NCBI GenBank assembly: GCA_964516925.1
Contig: CAZEXL010000023.1
Span: 1 to 19,742, forward strand
DNA: 19,742 bases
Source: CAG-552 sp964516925
GTDB lineage: Bacteria > Bacillota > Clostridia > Christensenellales > Pumilibacteraceae
Direction of reading: 5' to 3'
Below, piece by piece: positions 1 to 8,014 of this stretch (position 1 is the first letter of the stretch; each line of letters begins with the position of its first letter). The notes beneath the pieces were generated by a model, which ran no database searches, had not been told where the DNA came from, and saw only the letters and a program-made list of their open reading frames with translations. The position numbers and the translations under genes were made by a program.

Positions 1-2064
1 GAAAACACTAGAAACATCGGTATTATGGCGCACATCGACGCCGGCAAAACGACCACTACGGAACGTATTTTGTACTATACCGGTAAAGTTCACAAGATCG
101 GCGAAGTTCACGAAGGCGCTGCAACCATGGACTGGATGGTTCAGGAACAGGAGCGCGGTATAACCATTACTTCGGCGGCAACCACCACCCAGTGGAAGGG
201 CAAGCGCATCAATATTATCGACACCCCGGGCCACGTAGACTTCACGGTAGAAGTAGAACGTTCGCTTAAAGTTCTCGACGGTACCGTTGCGGTATTCTGC
301 GCACGCGGCGGCGTTCAGCCTCAGTCTGAAACCGTATGGCGTCAGGCAGATAAGTACGGCGTTCCCCGTATGGCTTACGTAAACAAGATGGACCGTGACG
401 GCGCAAACTTCTTTAATGTGCTCGACATGATGAAGACACGCCTTGGTACCAAGCCGCTCGCTTTGCAGATTCCCATCGGCAAGTCGGACGAGTTTGTAGG
501 TATGATCGACCTCGTTACCATGAAGGCGGATATTTATAAGGACGACCTCGGCAACGTTATGGACGAAACCGATATCCCCGCCGATCTCGTAGATCAGGCA
601 AACGAATACCGCGCTAAGCTTTTGGAAGCGGTTGCCGAAACGGACGACGCGCTTATGGAAAGATTCTTCGAAAACGAAGGAAGCGACTTCACCGTCGACG
701 AAATCAAAACCGCCGTTCGTAAGCTTACGCTCGAAATGAAGTACACCCCCGTTCTTTGCGGAAGCAGCTTTAAGAACAAGGGCGTACAAAAGCTTTTGGA
801 CGCAATAGTAGACTATATGCCTTCTCCGGTAGATATTCCCAACATCAAGGGTAAGACGCCGGACGGCAAGGAAGAAGAGCGTATCACCGGCGACGATCAG
901 CCGTTTGCAGGTCTTGCATTCAAGATCATGGCAGATCCGTTCGTAGGTAAGCTTGCATTCTTCCGTTGCTACAGCGGAACGCTCGAATCCGGTTCGTACG
1001 TTCTTAACTCTACTAAGGGCAAGAAAGAAAGAATCAGTCGTATTCTTATGATGCACGCAAACAATCGTAGCGAAATCGATAAGATTTACGCAGGCGACAT
1101 TTGCGCGTTCGTAGGACTTAAAGATACCACCACCGGCGACACGCTTTGCGACGAAAAGAATCCCATTATTTTGGAAAGTATGGAATTCCCCGAGCCGGTT
1201 ATAAGCGTTGCTATCGAACCCAAGACCAAGAACGACCAAGAAAAGATGACCATGGCGCTTATTAAGCTTGCCGAAGAAGATCCGACGTTTAAGACATACA
1301 CCGATCAGGAAACGGGACAAACCATCATTGCCGGCATGGGCGAGTTGCACCTCGATATTATCGTAGACCGTATGAAGCGCGAATTCAAAGTAGACGCTAA
1401 CATCGGTAAGCCGCAGGTTGCATATCGTGAAACCATTCGCGACACCGTTAACGCCGAAGGTAAATACGCTCGTCAGTCGGGTGGTAAAGGTCAGTACGGA
1501 CATTGTAAAATCACTATGGAGCCGCTTGAACCCGGTTCAGGATACGTATTCGAAGACAAGACTGTCGGCGGATCTATTCCCAAGGAATATATCCCGGCTA
1601 TCGACAAGGGTATTGCAGAAGCTCGTCTTTCGGGCGTGCTTGCAGGATATGAGTGCGTAGACTTCAAGGTAACCGTTTACGACGGTAGCTATCACGAAGT
1701 CGACTCTTCCGAAATGGCGTTCTCTATCGCCGGTTCTATGGCGTTTAAGGACGGTATGAAGAAGGCTCGTCCGGTAATTTTGGAACCGATCATGAAGGTG
1801 GACGTAAGCCTTCCCGAAGATTATTTGGGAGCAGTTCAGGGCAACATCTCTTCTCGCCGCGGTCAGCTTATGGGTACCGACGACGTAAACGGAAGCAAGA
1901 TGATCCATTCCGAAATTCCTTTGTCCGAAATGTTCGGTTATGCTACCGATTTGCGTAGCCGTACCCAAGGACGCGGCAACTACACCATGACTTTCGACCA
2001 TTATGCAGAAGTTCCCCGCAACATTGCCGAGAAGATTATGGGCGAAAGAGGCAAGAAAGATTAA
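1..2064 (+). CDS. fusA: Elongation factor G (5' end cut by window edge)
   Basis: EF-G is the ribosomal translocase GTPase. It moves tRNAs and mRNA after peptide-bond formation and, with RRF, splits ribosomes. The reading frame is open from base 1 (ENTRNIGIMAHIDAGKTT), so the true start lies upstream; comparison with the usual EF-G N-terminus suggests only about 8-10 residues are missing. The ATG at 25 is internal. Visible motifs are the P-loop AHIDAGKT, the G3 motif DTPGH with the following VDFTVEVERSL, and the G4 motif NKMD. The C-terminal domains are intact, ending before the TAA at 2062. Length fits a full EF-G of about 690 residues. It is followed by tuf in the same direction, the classic str-operon order, although tuf has its own promoter. 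Host-style codon use (many GAC, AAC, CGT) is shared with tuf, mazG, dus and dnaN. Confidence 0.98.
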   Translation, partial: ENTRNIGIMAHIDAGKTTTTERILYYTGKVHKIGEVHEGAATMDWMVQEQERGITITSAATTTQWKGKRINIIDTPGHVDFTVEVERSLKVLDGTVAVFCARGGVQPQSETVWRQADKYGVPRMAYVNKMDRDGANFFNVLDMMKTRLGTKPLALQIPIGKSDEFVGMIDLVTMKADIYKDDLGNVMDETDIPADLVDQANEYRAKLLEAVAETDDALMERFFENEGSDFTVDEIKTAVRKLTLEMKYTPVLCGSSFKNKGVQKLLDAIVDYMPSPVDIPNIKGKTPDGKEEERITGDDQPFAGLAFKIMADPFVGKLAFFRCYSGTLESGSYVLNSTKGKKERISRILMMHANNRSEIDKIYAGDICAFVGLKDTTTGDTLCDEKNPIILESMEFPEPVISVAIEPKTKNDQEKMTMALIKLAEEDPTFKTYTDQETGQTIIAGMGELHLDIIVDRMKREFKVDANIGKPQVAYRETIRDTVNAEGKYARQSGGKGQYGHCKITMEPLEPGSGYVFEDKTVGGSIPKEYIPAIDKGIAEARLSGVLAGYECVDFKVTVYDGSYHEVDSSEMAFSIAGSMAFKDGMKKARPVILEPIMKVDVSLPEDYLGAVQGNISSRRGQLMGTDDVNGSKMIHSEIPLSEMFGYATDLRSRTQGRGNYTMTFDHYAEVPRNIAEKIMGERGKKD

Positions 2065-2093
2065 AATTTAACTAAAAAAGCGTGTTAAAACGT

Positions 2094-2122
2094 TTGTTAA
2101 ATTTTAAAAAACATTGTATAAT
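2094..2122 (+). promoter_or_regulatory. Sigma-A-type promoter for tuf
   Basis: The sequence shows TTGTTA at 2094-2099, a 17-base spacer and a perfect TATAAT at 2117-2122. It lies about 120 bases before the tuf start. A separate tuf promoter inside the fusA-tuf gap would let EF-Tu be made in excess over EF-G. The assignment is from sequence match only. Confidence 0.75.
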
Positions 2123-2138
2123 TAAATAAAGTTTTATG

Positions 2139-2175
2139 CGTTTTGTAAACTTTCGTTTGCACGAAGTATAAAACG
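2139..2175 (+). other. Hairpin in the tuf 5' leader
   Basis: CGTTTTGTA (2139-2147) pairs with TATAAAACG (2167-2175) through nine pairs, one of them G-U. Inside it CTTTCGT (2150-2156) pairs with ACGAAG (2161-2166) with one bulged base. The element sits about 10 bases after the expected transcription start and ends 67 bases before the tuf ATG. No T-run follows, so it does not look like a terminator. It could protect the 5' end of the tuf mRNA or regulate it; no known riboswitch is recognised. Confidence 0.5.
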
Positions 2176-2242
2176 GCTCTGTTTAGAGAAAATCATTTTA
2201 TAAAAATAAAAAAATTAAGATTTATTTTGGAGGAAAATTAAT

Positions 2243-3445
2243 ATGGCAAAGGCTAAATTTGACCGTTCTAAGCCGCACGTAAACGTTGGTACTATCGGCC
2301 ACGTTGACCACGGTAAGACCACGTTGACCGCCGCTATCACCATGACGCTTGCAGCAAAGGGTTTTGCAGAAAAGATGCGTTATGACGAAATCGATAAGGC
2401 TCCCGAAGAGAAGGCAAGAGGTATCACGATTAACACCTCGCACGTTGAGTATCAGACCGAAACTCGTCACTATGCTCACGTAGACTGCCCGGGCCACGCC
2501 GACTACGTTAAAAACATGATCACCGGTGCCGCTCAGATGGACGGCGCGATCCTCGTAGTTGCTGCTACCGACGGCGCAATGCCTCAAACTCGTGAACACA
2601 TCCTTCTTGCTCGTCAGGTTGGCGTTCCCAAGATCGTTGTATTCATGAACAAGACCGACCTCGTTGACGATCCGGAAATCCTTGACCTTGTAGAAATGGA
2701 AATCCGCGACCTTCTTACCGAGTACGGCTTCCCCGGAGACGACACCCCGATTATCAAGGGTTCCGCTTTCAAAGCTTTGGAAGCAGCTCAGGCAGGCAAC
2801 GCAGACAGCGAAGACTGCAAGTGCATTATGGAACTTATGGACGCTATCGACTCCTACATTCCCGCTCCCGAACGTGATACCGACAAGCCGTTCCTTATGC
2901 CTGTCGAAGACGTATTCACCATTACCGGACGTGGTACCGTTGCTACCGGCCGTGTAGAACGTGGTGTTGTAAAAGTTCAGGACCCCGTTGAAATCGTTGG
3001 TATCAAGGCTACCAAGACCTCGGTTGTTACCGGCGTAGAAATGTTCCGTAAGTCTCTTGACTTCGCTCAAGCAGGCGACAACGCAGGTATTCTTCTTCGT
3101 GGTATCGATCGTAAGGATATCGAACGCGGACAGGTTATTGCTAAGCCCGGCTCGATCACCCCGCACACCGACTTCACCGCAGAAGTTTACGTTCTTAAGA
3201 AGGAAGAAGGCGGACGTCATACTCCGTTCTTCGACGGATATCGTCCTCAGTTCTACTTCAGAACTACCGACGTTACCGGTACCATTAAGCTTCCCGAAGG
3301 CGTGGAAATGGTTATGCCCGGCGATAACATCTCGATGACCGTTTCGCTTATCCACCCGATCGCAGCTGAACAAGGTCTCCGTTTCGCTATTCGTGAAGGC
3401 GGACGTACCGTTGGTTCCGGCGTTGTAGCTAAGATCATTAAATAA
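2243..3445 (+). CDS. tuf: Elongation factor Tu
   Basis: EF-Tu is the GTPase that delivers aminoacyl-tRNA to the ribosomal A site. The 400-residue product has the family length and all key motifs: P-loop GHVDHGKT, switch I ending in RGITINTSHVEY, the G3 motif DCPGHADYVKNM with the catalytic histidine after PG, and the G4 motif NKTD. It ends in the usual beta-barrel C-terminus (GGRTVGSGVVAKI). The start is fixed by GGAGG at 2229-2233, nine bases ahead of the ATG. It lies downstream of fusA with its own promoter and leader and is followed by a terminator. A 383-codon open frame on the opposite strand is a shadow caused by strong codon bias. Confidence 0.99.
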   Translation: MAKAKFDRSKPHVNVGTIGHVDHGKTTLTAAITMTLAAKGFAEKMRYDEIDKAPEEKARGITINTSHVEYQTETRHYAHVDCPGHADYVKNMITGAAQMDGAILVVAATDGAMPQTREHILLARQVGVPKIVVFMNKTDLVDDPEILDLVEMEIRDLLTEYGFPGDDTPIIKGSAFKALEAAQAGNADSEDCKCIMELMDAIDSYIPAPERDTDKPFLMPVEDVFTITGRGTVATGRVERGVVKVQDPVEIVGIKATKTSVVTGVEMFRKSLDFAQAGDNAGILLRGIDRKDIERGQVIAKPGSITPHTDFTAEVYVLKKEEGGRHTPFFDGYRPQFYFRTTDVTGTIKLPEGVEMVMPGDNISMTVSLIHPIAAEQGLRFAIREGGRTVGSGVVAKIIK

Positions 3446-3465
3446 GCTATAATCTAATTGTAATC

Positions 3466-3500
3466 AAAAAAACGCTTGGCTTTGGGTCAGGCGTTTTTCT
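3466..3500 (+). terminator. Rho-independent terminator after tuf
   Basis: AAAAACGCTTG (3468-3478) pairs with CAGGCGTTTTT (3488-3498), an 11-bp stem with one G-U pair and a 9-base loop, ending in a T-run. It lies 22 bases after the tuf stop codon. Confidence 0.88.
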
Positions 3501-3694
3501 TACCTTTCTTTGGGAAAGAAAGGTAAGCCAAAGAAACTTAAACTAATTCTAAGTTAGAAAAAGTAAGACAAAGAAACTTAAGCTTTGGGTTATACGCTTA
3601 AAACCACTCGTTACCAACGAGGAGCGTTAGTAACAAGGTAGGCAAAAGAAACTTATCTTTCTTTGGGAAAGAAAGGTAAGCGAAAGAAACCTAA
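3499..3694. repeat. Palindrome and GTAAGNCAAAGAAACTTAA repeat cluster
   Basis: Two copies of a 13-bp palindrome with a GGG loop are present. In the first, CTTACCTTTCTTT (3499-3511) pairs perfectly with 3515-3527. The second, 3652-3664 with 3668-3680, has one G-U pair. The right arm of each runs into a motif, consensus GTAAGNCAAAGAAACTTAA, that occurs four times: 3523-3541, 3563-3581, 3638-3655 (variant) and 3676-3694. A separate hairpin, CTCGTT (3607-3612) with AACGAG (3616-3621), lies between them. This fills the first part of the 543-base gap between tuf and the next gene. It looks like a dispersed intergenic repeat rather than coding sequence. Confidence 0.8.
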
Positions 3695-3818
3695 ACAAGT
3701 TTTAAATTGTAAAAGCAAGAAAAGGAGTTTGAGCAAATTAAGTTTGCGTATACGAGCAAGTAACGGTCCGGAAACTTACCGTAGGCAACAGTGGGGAAAA
3801 CTATTGCCAAGCAAACAC

Positions 3819-3847
3819 TTGACAAAAAACGGCAAAAGACATATACT
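3819..3847 (+). promoter_or_regulatory. Strong sigma-A-type promoter for the LRR lipoprotein gene
   Basis: A perfect TTGACA (3819-3824), a 17-base spacer and TATACT (3842-3847) lie about 140 bases before the start at 3989. The rest of the gap, 3695-3988, shows no convincing gene. The expected leader (about 3854-3988) carries a short CGCA/TGCG palindrome near 3851-3862 and two GGAG-type ribosome-site sequences just before the ATG. Confidence 0.8.
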
Positions 3848-3988
3848 TAACGCATATGTGCGCAAAAAGAGGCGGTCGTTTTGTTACGATCTTTCGGTTT
3901 TTTGCGGCAGGTTTGTCGGATTTTCGTTTTGCAAAGTCGACAAGAGCTAGTGTGAAATCGAATAGGAGTTTATAGGAGTCAATAAGTA

Positions 3989-6631
3989 ATGAAAAAAACG
4001 TTATCCTTAGTTTTTCTGGTTTTAATGACGTGCGTTTGCGCGTTGTCGGTAGCGGCGTGCGGCGAAAAGGAATGCGAGCACGCTTACGGTGAATGGAAAG
4101 TCGTTATCGAAGCGACGTGCGATACCGAGGGCGTAAAAACGCGCAAGTGCACTAAGTGTAATAGCGACGAAACGGAATCCGTAGCGGCGCTTGGTCACAA
4201 TTATTCTACCGAGTGGACGGTAGACGAAGAAGCCGAATGCGAAAAGGCGGGCAGCAAGTCGCTCCATTGCCTTAACGGCGGCTGCGACAGCAAAATCGAC
4301 GTAACGCCCATAACGGCGCTTGGTCATAATTATTCTACCGAGTGGACGGTAGACGAAGAAGCCGAGTGCGAAAAGGCGGGCAGCAAGTCGCGCCATTGTC
4401 TTAACGGCAGCTGCGACAGCAAAATCGACGTAACGCCCATAGCGGCGCTTACTCACGACGTAGACGAGGAAGAGTTGATTTGCAAAAATTGCAAAAAAGA
4501 GTACTACACGACGGGCATTAAATTTACGCTAGTCGACGCCGCTCCGTCGTATTACGAGGTTACCGACGTAGGAACGGCAAGTTCTGCGACCGAAATTATT
4601 ATACCCAAAAAACACGACGGCAAAGTGGTTGCAAGTATAGGCAGTTCGGCGTTTCGTTCTTGCACGGCAACGAGCATAACCCTTCCTTCTACGATAACGA
4701 GTATCGGGAAGCGCGCGTTTTACGCATGCAAAAACTTAACCGAAATTACTTTACCTTTCGGCGTAACGAGTATCGGTGACGAAGCGTTTTACGGATGCAC
4801 GTCGTTAAGCGAAGTGTCGTTGCCCGACGGCATAACCGACATGGGTAGCGGTTTGTTTTACGGTTGTACCGTTTTAAGTAGGCTAGTGTTGCCGACGGAC
4901 GCAACGAGCATAGCCGACAAAATGTTTTACGGTTGTACGAGGATAAGCGAAGTTAATATTCCTTCCGGCATAACAACCGTTGGCGAAAGCGCATTTTTCG
5001 GTTGTACGGGCGTAACGAAAGTCGTTATTCCTACCTCGATAACGTCAATAGGTATCAGTGCGTTCGGAAATTGTTCGGGAATAAAAAAGGTTAATTACCT
5101 TGGCTTGATAGACGATTGGGTGCAAATTCAGTTTTGCAGCGACGACAATATAGTGGGCGGCGGATACGACAAAACCACGGGACGCGCGGCTAATCCCACG
5201 TACTACGCAAAAGATTTATACATAAGCGACGCGCGCGTTACCGAAGTTAATCTTACTACGGCAACTGCAATTTCGGGCAATGCGTTCGTTAATTGCAATA
5301 GCATAGCAAAGCTAAATACCGGAGCGGCAACGTCTATAGGCAGCTTTGCGTTTTACGGTTGCAAGTCTTTAAGCGAAGTTACGTTAGGCACCGACTTAAC
5401 TAATATAAAAGAAGTTGCGTTCCTCGATTGTACTGCTTTAAGTAAAGTAAATTATCTCGGCACGCTTGACGAGTGGGCTACGATAACCATGAGTCCGTGC
5501 GGAGACGCAAATATAACTCATCGTACTTTGCTCGATTACGCAAAAGATTTGCATATCGGCGGTAAGCTCGTTACCGAAGCGGTTATAAGCGCCGAAAAAA
5601 TTAACGACTACGCTTTTTGCGGGTGCAAAAGCATAACGAGCGTAACGCTTAACGAAAGCGTAAATAGAGTGGGCAAAGAAGCGTTTTATGATTGCAACGG
5701 AATAATCAAGGTAGCCATTGGAAGCGGAGTACAATCTATCGGCACTAACGCATTCAAACAATGTTACAGCTTGACCGAAGTTATCGATCGTTCTTCGCTT
5801 AACGTCGAAGTAGGAAGCAGTGCAAACGGATACGTGGGATATTACGCATACGGCGTTTGTAGCGACGAGCAACAAAGCAAGATAAGCACGAGCGGCGACG
5901 GCTACGTAATTTATACCGGCGAGGCCGAAAAAATTCTTATCAAATACGTCGGAGACGAAACTACGGTTACCGTTCCCTCTACCGTAACGGCAATAAAGAG
6001 CTATGCTTTTTACGGACGTTCGCAGGTAACGAATATTAAGTTGCCGACAGGAATTGCGCGCATAGAAGCAGGGGCGTTCGAAGGTTGTAATAATCTTAAG
6101 TATAACGAATACGGCAACGCGTACTATTTGGGCAACGACGACAACAACTACGTTCTGCTTGTAAAAGCAACGTCTACCGGCATAACGACTTGCGAAATTA
6201 ACGCAAATACGAAATTTATTAGCAACGATGCGTTTAAGTCTTGCAGTAAGCTTAGCAGCGTTGAAATTCCCGACAGCGTCTCGGTTATCGGCGACTCTGC
6301 GTTTTATGCTTGCAGCGGCTTAACGAGCGTAACGGTCGGCAACGGCGTAACGACGATAGGCGAAAAGGCGTTCTATTATTGCAACGGTTTAGCAAGCATT
6401 ACGATCGGAAGCAAAGTAAACGCAATATCCAAAGACGCATTTGCTTATTGCAGCGCACTAAAAAGCATTTACTACAAAGGCGAAGCTACCGAATGGAGCG
6501 AAGTAAACGTCGAAAGCGGCAACACTAACGTTACTAAGGCTACCGTGTATTACTACAGCGAAAGTCGGCCTGCGGAAAGCGGCAATTATTGGCATTACGA
6601 CGCGGACGGCAAAACGATAGTCGTTTGGTAA
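3989..6631 (+). CDS. BspA-like LRR_5 surface lipoprotein with Cys-rich N-terminal repeats
   Basis: This is a predicted exported, lipid-anchored surface protein of 880 residues; its ligand is unknown. The signal peptide has a KK start, a hydrophobic core and the lipobox VAAC with Cys24. Residues about 29-165 hold three zinc-ribbon-like or HxYxxEW-type repeats with paired cysteines (CTKC, CLNGGC, CKNC), two of them near-identical. From about residue 190 to 840 there are many LRR_5 repeats of the pattern IGxxAFxxCxxLxxVxIPxxVxxI. Two related inserts beginning VNYLG and ending YAKDL..VTE interrupt the array. The C-terminus has the tail GNYWHYDADGKTIVVW, which I recall from similar Clostridia proteins. 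The start is supported by GGAG at 3975-3978; a second GGAG lies at 3965-3968. Codon use matches the housekeeping neighbours, unlike the accessory block downstream. Relatives bind host or microbial surfaces, but function here is unproven. Confidence 0.9.
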   Translation: MKKTLSLVFLVLMTCVCALSVAACGEKECEHAYGEWKVVIEATCDTEGVKTRKCTKCNSDETESVAALGHNYSTEWTVDEEAECEKAGSKSLHCLNGGCDSKIDVTPITALGHNYSTEWTVDEEAECEKAGSKSRHCLNGSCDSKIDVTPIAALTHDVDEEELICKNCKKEYYTTGIKFTLVDAAPSYYEVTDVGTASSATEIIIPKKHDGKVVASIGSSAFRSCTATSITLPSTITSIGKRAFYACKNLTEITLPFGVTSIGDEAFYGCTSLSEVSLPDGITDMGSGLFYGCTVLSRLVLPTDATSIADKMFYGCTRISEVNIPSGITTVGESAFFGCTGVTKVVIPTSITSIGISAFGNCSGIKKVNYLGLIDDWVQIQFCSDDNIVGGGYDKTTGRAANPTYYAKDLYISDARVTEVNLTTATAISGNAFVNCNSIAKLNTGAATSIGSFAFYGCKSLSEVTLGTDLTNIKEVAFLDCTALSKVNYLGTLDEWATITMSPCGDANITHRTLLDYAKDLHIGGKLVTEAVISAEKINDYAFCGCKSITSVTLNESVNRVGKEAFYDCNGIIKVAIGSGVQSIGTNAFKQCYSLTEVIDRSSLNVEVGSSANGYVGYYAYGVCSDEQQSKISTSGDGYVIYTGEAEKILIKYVGDETTVTVPSTVTAIKSYAFYGRSQVTNIKLPTGIARIEAGAFEGCNNLKYNEYGNAYYLGNDDNNYVLLVKATSTGITTCEINANTKFISNDAFKSCSKLSSVEIPDSVSVIGDSAFYACSGLTSVTVGNGVTTIGEKAFYYCNGLASITIGSKVNAISKDAFAYCSALKSIYYKGEATEWSEVNVESGNTNVTKATVYYYSESRPAESGNYWHYDADGKTIVVW
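4185..4442 (+). repeat. Two tandem 129-bp repeats inside the LRR lipoprotein gene
   Basis: Units 4185-4313 and 4314-4442 differ at only about six bases and encode 43 residues each, starting within ALGHNYSTEWTV. The next partial unit begins at 4443. In-frame length and near-identity point to a recent duplication. The repeat could expand or contract by recombination or slippage. Confidence 0.95.
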
Positions 6632-6678
6632 AAGGAAGCGTAAGCAAAATCAAACGAGACGAAAGTATCGGCGCTAAA

Positions 6679-7599
6679 ATGAATCGAATGGAAAAGCGAT
6701 ATAATCGATTTAACGATTGGCTAAAAGCGAAGTTTGGCGAACGGACTCTAAAAATCTGTATCGACGGCGGGTTTACGTGCCCCAATCGAGACGGAACCAA
6801 AGGGTACGGCGGCTGTTCGTTTTGCGGCGAACGCGGTAGTGGCGAAAACACCAAAAGGACGGACGTATCCGCCCAAGTGCGCGACCACCTAGCAAGTTAT
6901 AAGGCGGCAAGAGCGAATAAATTTATAGCGTATTTTCAGAATTTTTCCAACACGTACGAAAGCATAGACAAGCTGAAAGAAAAGTACGACGGCGCGCTTA
7001 TCGACGACAGAATCGTTGCCCTTGCGGTCGCCACAAGGCCCGATTGCATAACTAAAGAAGTGGTTGACTTGTTAAAGTCGTACTTAGGGAAGTACTACGT
7101 GTACGTAGAGCTGGGACTTCAAACAGCAAACGAAGAAGTTGCGAGCAAATTCAATCGCGGATATTCCAATGCCGAGTTTGCGCAAGCGACTAAAATGCTA
7201 GCTAGTTGCGGTATAGACGTGGTTGCGCATCTTATGATCGGTTTGCCGTACGAGCAAGAGGGGGATCTAACCGAAACGGTAAATTTTATTAATTCGTTGC
7301 CCGTTACGGGCGTTAAAATACATTCGACGTATATAATAAAGGGTACCGAGCTGGAAGAATTGTATACCGGCGGCGAATACGAGCCGCTTACGCTAGAACG
7401 TTACGTGGACGGAGTATGTTACGTTCTGGCGCACTTAAAGCCCGAAACGGTAATATGTCGCATTACCGGCGACGCGCCCAAAGATAAATTGGTCGAACCG
7501 AAGTGGAACGCGCGAAAAAAGCCCGTTTTAAACGCAATAAACAAAGCGTTGGAAAAAAGAGACGTACGTCAAGGCAACGCCTTTAAAAAGAATAGTTAA
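6679..7599 (+). CDS. Radical SAM protein of the YhcC/YtqA (TIGR01212) family
   Basis: The 306-residue product is a predicted cytoplasmic iron-sulfur enzyme that cleaves S-adenosylmethionine to a radical. The family signature is clear: RYNRFNDWLKAKFGER, then IDGGFTCPNRDGTKGYGGCSFC. Cys34, Cys46 and Cys49 form the cluster-binding CX11CX2C typical of this family. Further conserved blocks are ELGLQTANEEV, VVAHLMIGLPYE and RITGDAP. The frame is open back to an ATG at 6589 inside the preceding gene, but homology begins at the ATG at 6679, and that start avoids a 43-base overlap; the ribosome site is weak. The B. subtilis relative YtqA has been linked, as I recall, to tRNA wobble-uridine side-chain modification (MnmL). 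Whether this protein does the same is inference. It starts 47 bases after the LRR gene and may share its transcript. Confidence 0.9.
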   Translation: MNRMEKRYNRFNDWLKAKFGERTLKICIDGGFTCPNRDGTKGYGGCSFCGERGSGENTKRTDVSAQVRDHLASYKAARANKFIAYFQNFSNTYESIDKLKEKYDGALIDDRIVALAVATRPDCITKEVVDLLKSYLGKYYVYVELGLQTANEEVASKFNRGYSNAEFAQATKMLASCGIDVVAHLMIGLPYEQEGDLTETVNFINSLPVTGVKIHSTYIIKGTELEELYTGGEYEPLTLERYVDGVCYVLAHLKPETVICRITGDAPKDKLVEPKWNARKKPVLNAINKALEKRDVRQGNAFKKNS

Positions 7600-7601
7600 T
7601 C

Positions 7602-7635
7602 AAAAAAATCGCTTACTAACATAAGCGATTTTTTT
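7602..7635. terminator. Bidirectional terminator
   Basis: A perfect 14-bp stem, AAAAAAATCGCTTA (7602-7615) with TAAGCGATTTTTTT (7622-7635), has a 6-base loop. The A-run on one side and T-run on the other let it work on both strands. It closes the radical SAM gene and the convergent minus-strand YjzC-like gene. A second hairpin with one bulge (ACTTTACG with CGTAAAAGT, about 7638-7659) follows. Confidence 0.9.
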
Positions 7636-7704
7636 GGACTTTACGTTTATCGTAAAAGTCTAACGACGATTAGCTCTTTGCCAAAAGTCGATGCTTAAGG
7701 CTGA

Positions 7705-7866
7705 TTACTTTGTATACTCAAAGTGATCTCCGCTACTTTGCGTAGGGGGCATTCTGTCGCCCTTGGATACGTTAACCGTGCCGACGACTCTGCCGTTTTT
7801 AGCAACGACGTTGTATTCGCCCGACCACGGAGCGATTTCGCCCGAGTTAAGCTTTTGCTTTTTCAT
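7705..7866 (-). CDS. Small YjzC-like protein (53 residues)
   Basis: Reading the minus strand from 7866 gives a 53-residue protein starting MKKQKLNSGEIAPWSGEYNV and ending SSGDHFEYTK before TAA at 7707-7705. The layout GExAPxSGxYxVV, then a VxKGDxxPPT block, then an aromatic-K end, matches the small YjzC-like family (PF14168 type). Its function is unknown to me. The start is set by AAGGAGGA (complement of 7873-7880), whose AGGAGG core lies seven bases before the ATG at 7866. An alternative ATG at 7872 abuts the ribosome site. Codons are host-like (GGC, GTC, AAC). It converges on the radical SAM gene and shares the bidirectional terminator. Its promoter is the left copy of the 92-bp repeat. Confidence 0.82.
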   Translation of the reverse strand: MKKQKLNSGEIAPWSGEYNVVAKNGRVVGTVNVSKGDRMPPTQSSGDHFEYTK

Positions 7867-7909
7867 AATCATTCCTCCTTGTGTGGTTAGTATTTGCCGT
7901 AAGCGGTAA

Positions 7910-7939
7910 AATATGCGCCTTTTTAAGTTGCGCCGTCAA
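7910..7939 (-). promoter_or_regulatory. Candidate promoter of the YjzC-like gene
   Basis: On the minus strand TTGACG (7939-7934) is followed after 18 bases by CATATT (7915-7910). The -35 sits back to back with the plus-strand -35 at 7928-7933, making a compact divergent promoter. The -10 is a weak match. Confidence 0.45.
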
Positions 7940-7957
7940 TGCAAAATATGGTAAAAT
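7928..7957 (+). promoter_or_regulatory. Captured mazG-type promoter facing the sigma-factor gene
   Basis: TTGCGC (7928-7933), an 18-base spacer and the extended -10 TGGTAAAAT (7949-7957) point right, 57 bases ahead of the sigma-factor start. The identical sequence at the right repeat precedes mazG. In this copy it would drive the first gene of the accessory block. Confidence 0.5.
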
Positions 7958-8014
7958 TTAGTTAGTATATTTCATTTTAAACAATATGCGATTATTTATT
8001 ACAAGAGGATAGTA

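Larger units (their letters stand above)
7866..7957. repeat. 92-bp direct repeat, left copy (divergent promoter)
   Basis: This stretch is repeated at 16001-16092, offset 8135, with a single difference: C at 7875 against T at 16010. The match begins at the first base of the yjzC-like ATG on the minus strand. It ends at the last base of a plus-strand extended -10 element. It therefore spans the whole control region of the minus-strand gene and the core promoter facing right. The changed base lies in the Shine-Dalgarno sequence, intact here and altered in the right copy, where no gene uses it. Confidence 0.97.

Noticed and set aside
1537..2001. 154-codon frame antisense to fusA
   Set aside because: Shadow of the EF-G reading frame with no recognisable family.
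2222..3373. 383-codon open frame antisense to tuf
   Set aside because: It is a mirror of the strongly biased tuf codons; the product shows no domain and lies fully inside an unmistakable EF-Tu gene.
3499..3694. CRISPR array
   Set aside because: The repeats are unevenly spaced, partly overlap palindromes, have no uniform spacers and no cas genes nearby.
3663..3950. 95-codon lysine-rich frame between tuf and the LRR gene
   Set aside because: It starts at TTG inside a palindromic repeat, has no ribosome site, and a perfect promoter for the next gene lies within it.
4022..4456. Antisense frame with an internal repeat opposite the LRR lipoprotein
   Set aside because: The repetition is only the complement of the 129-bp coding repeats.
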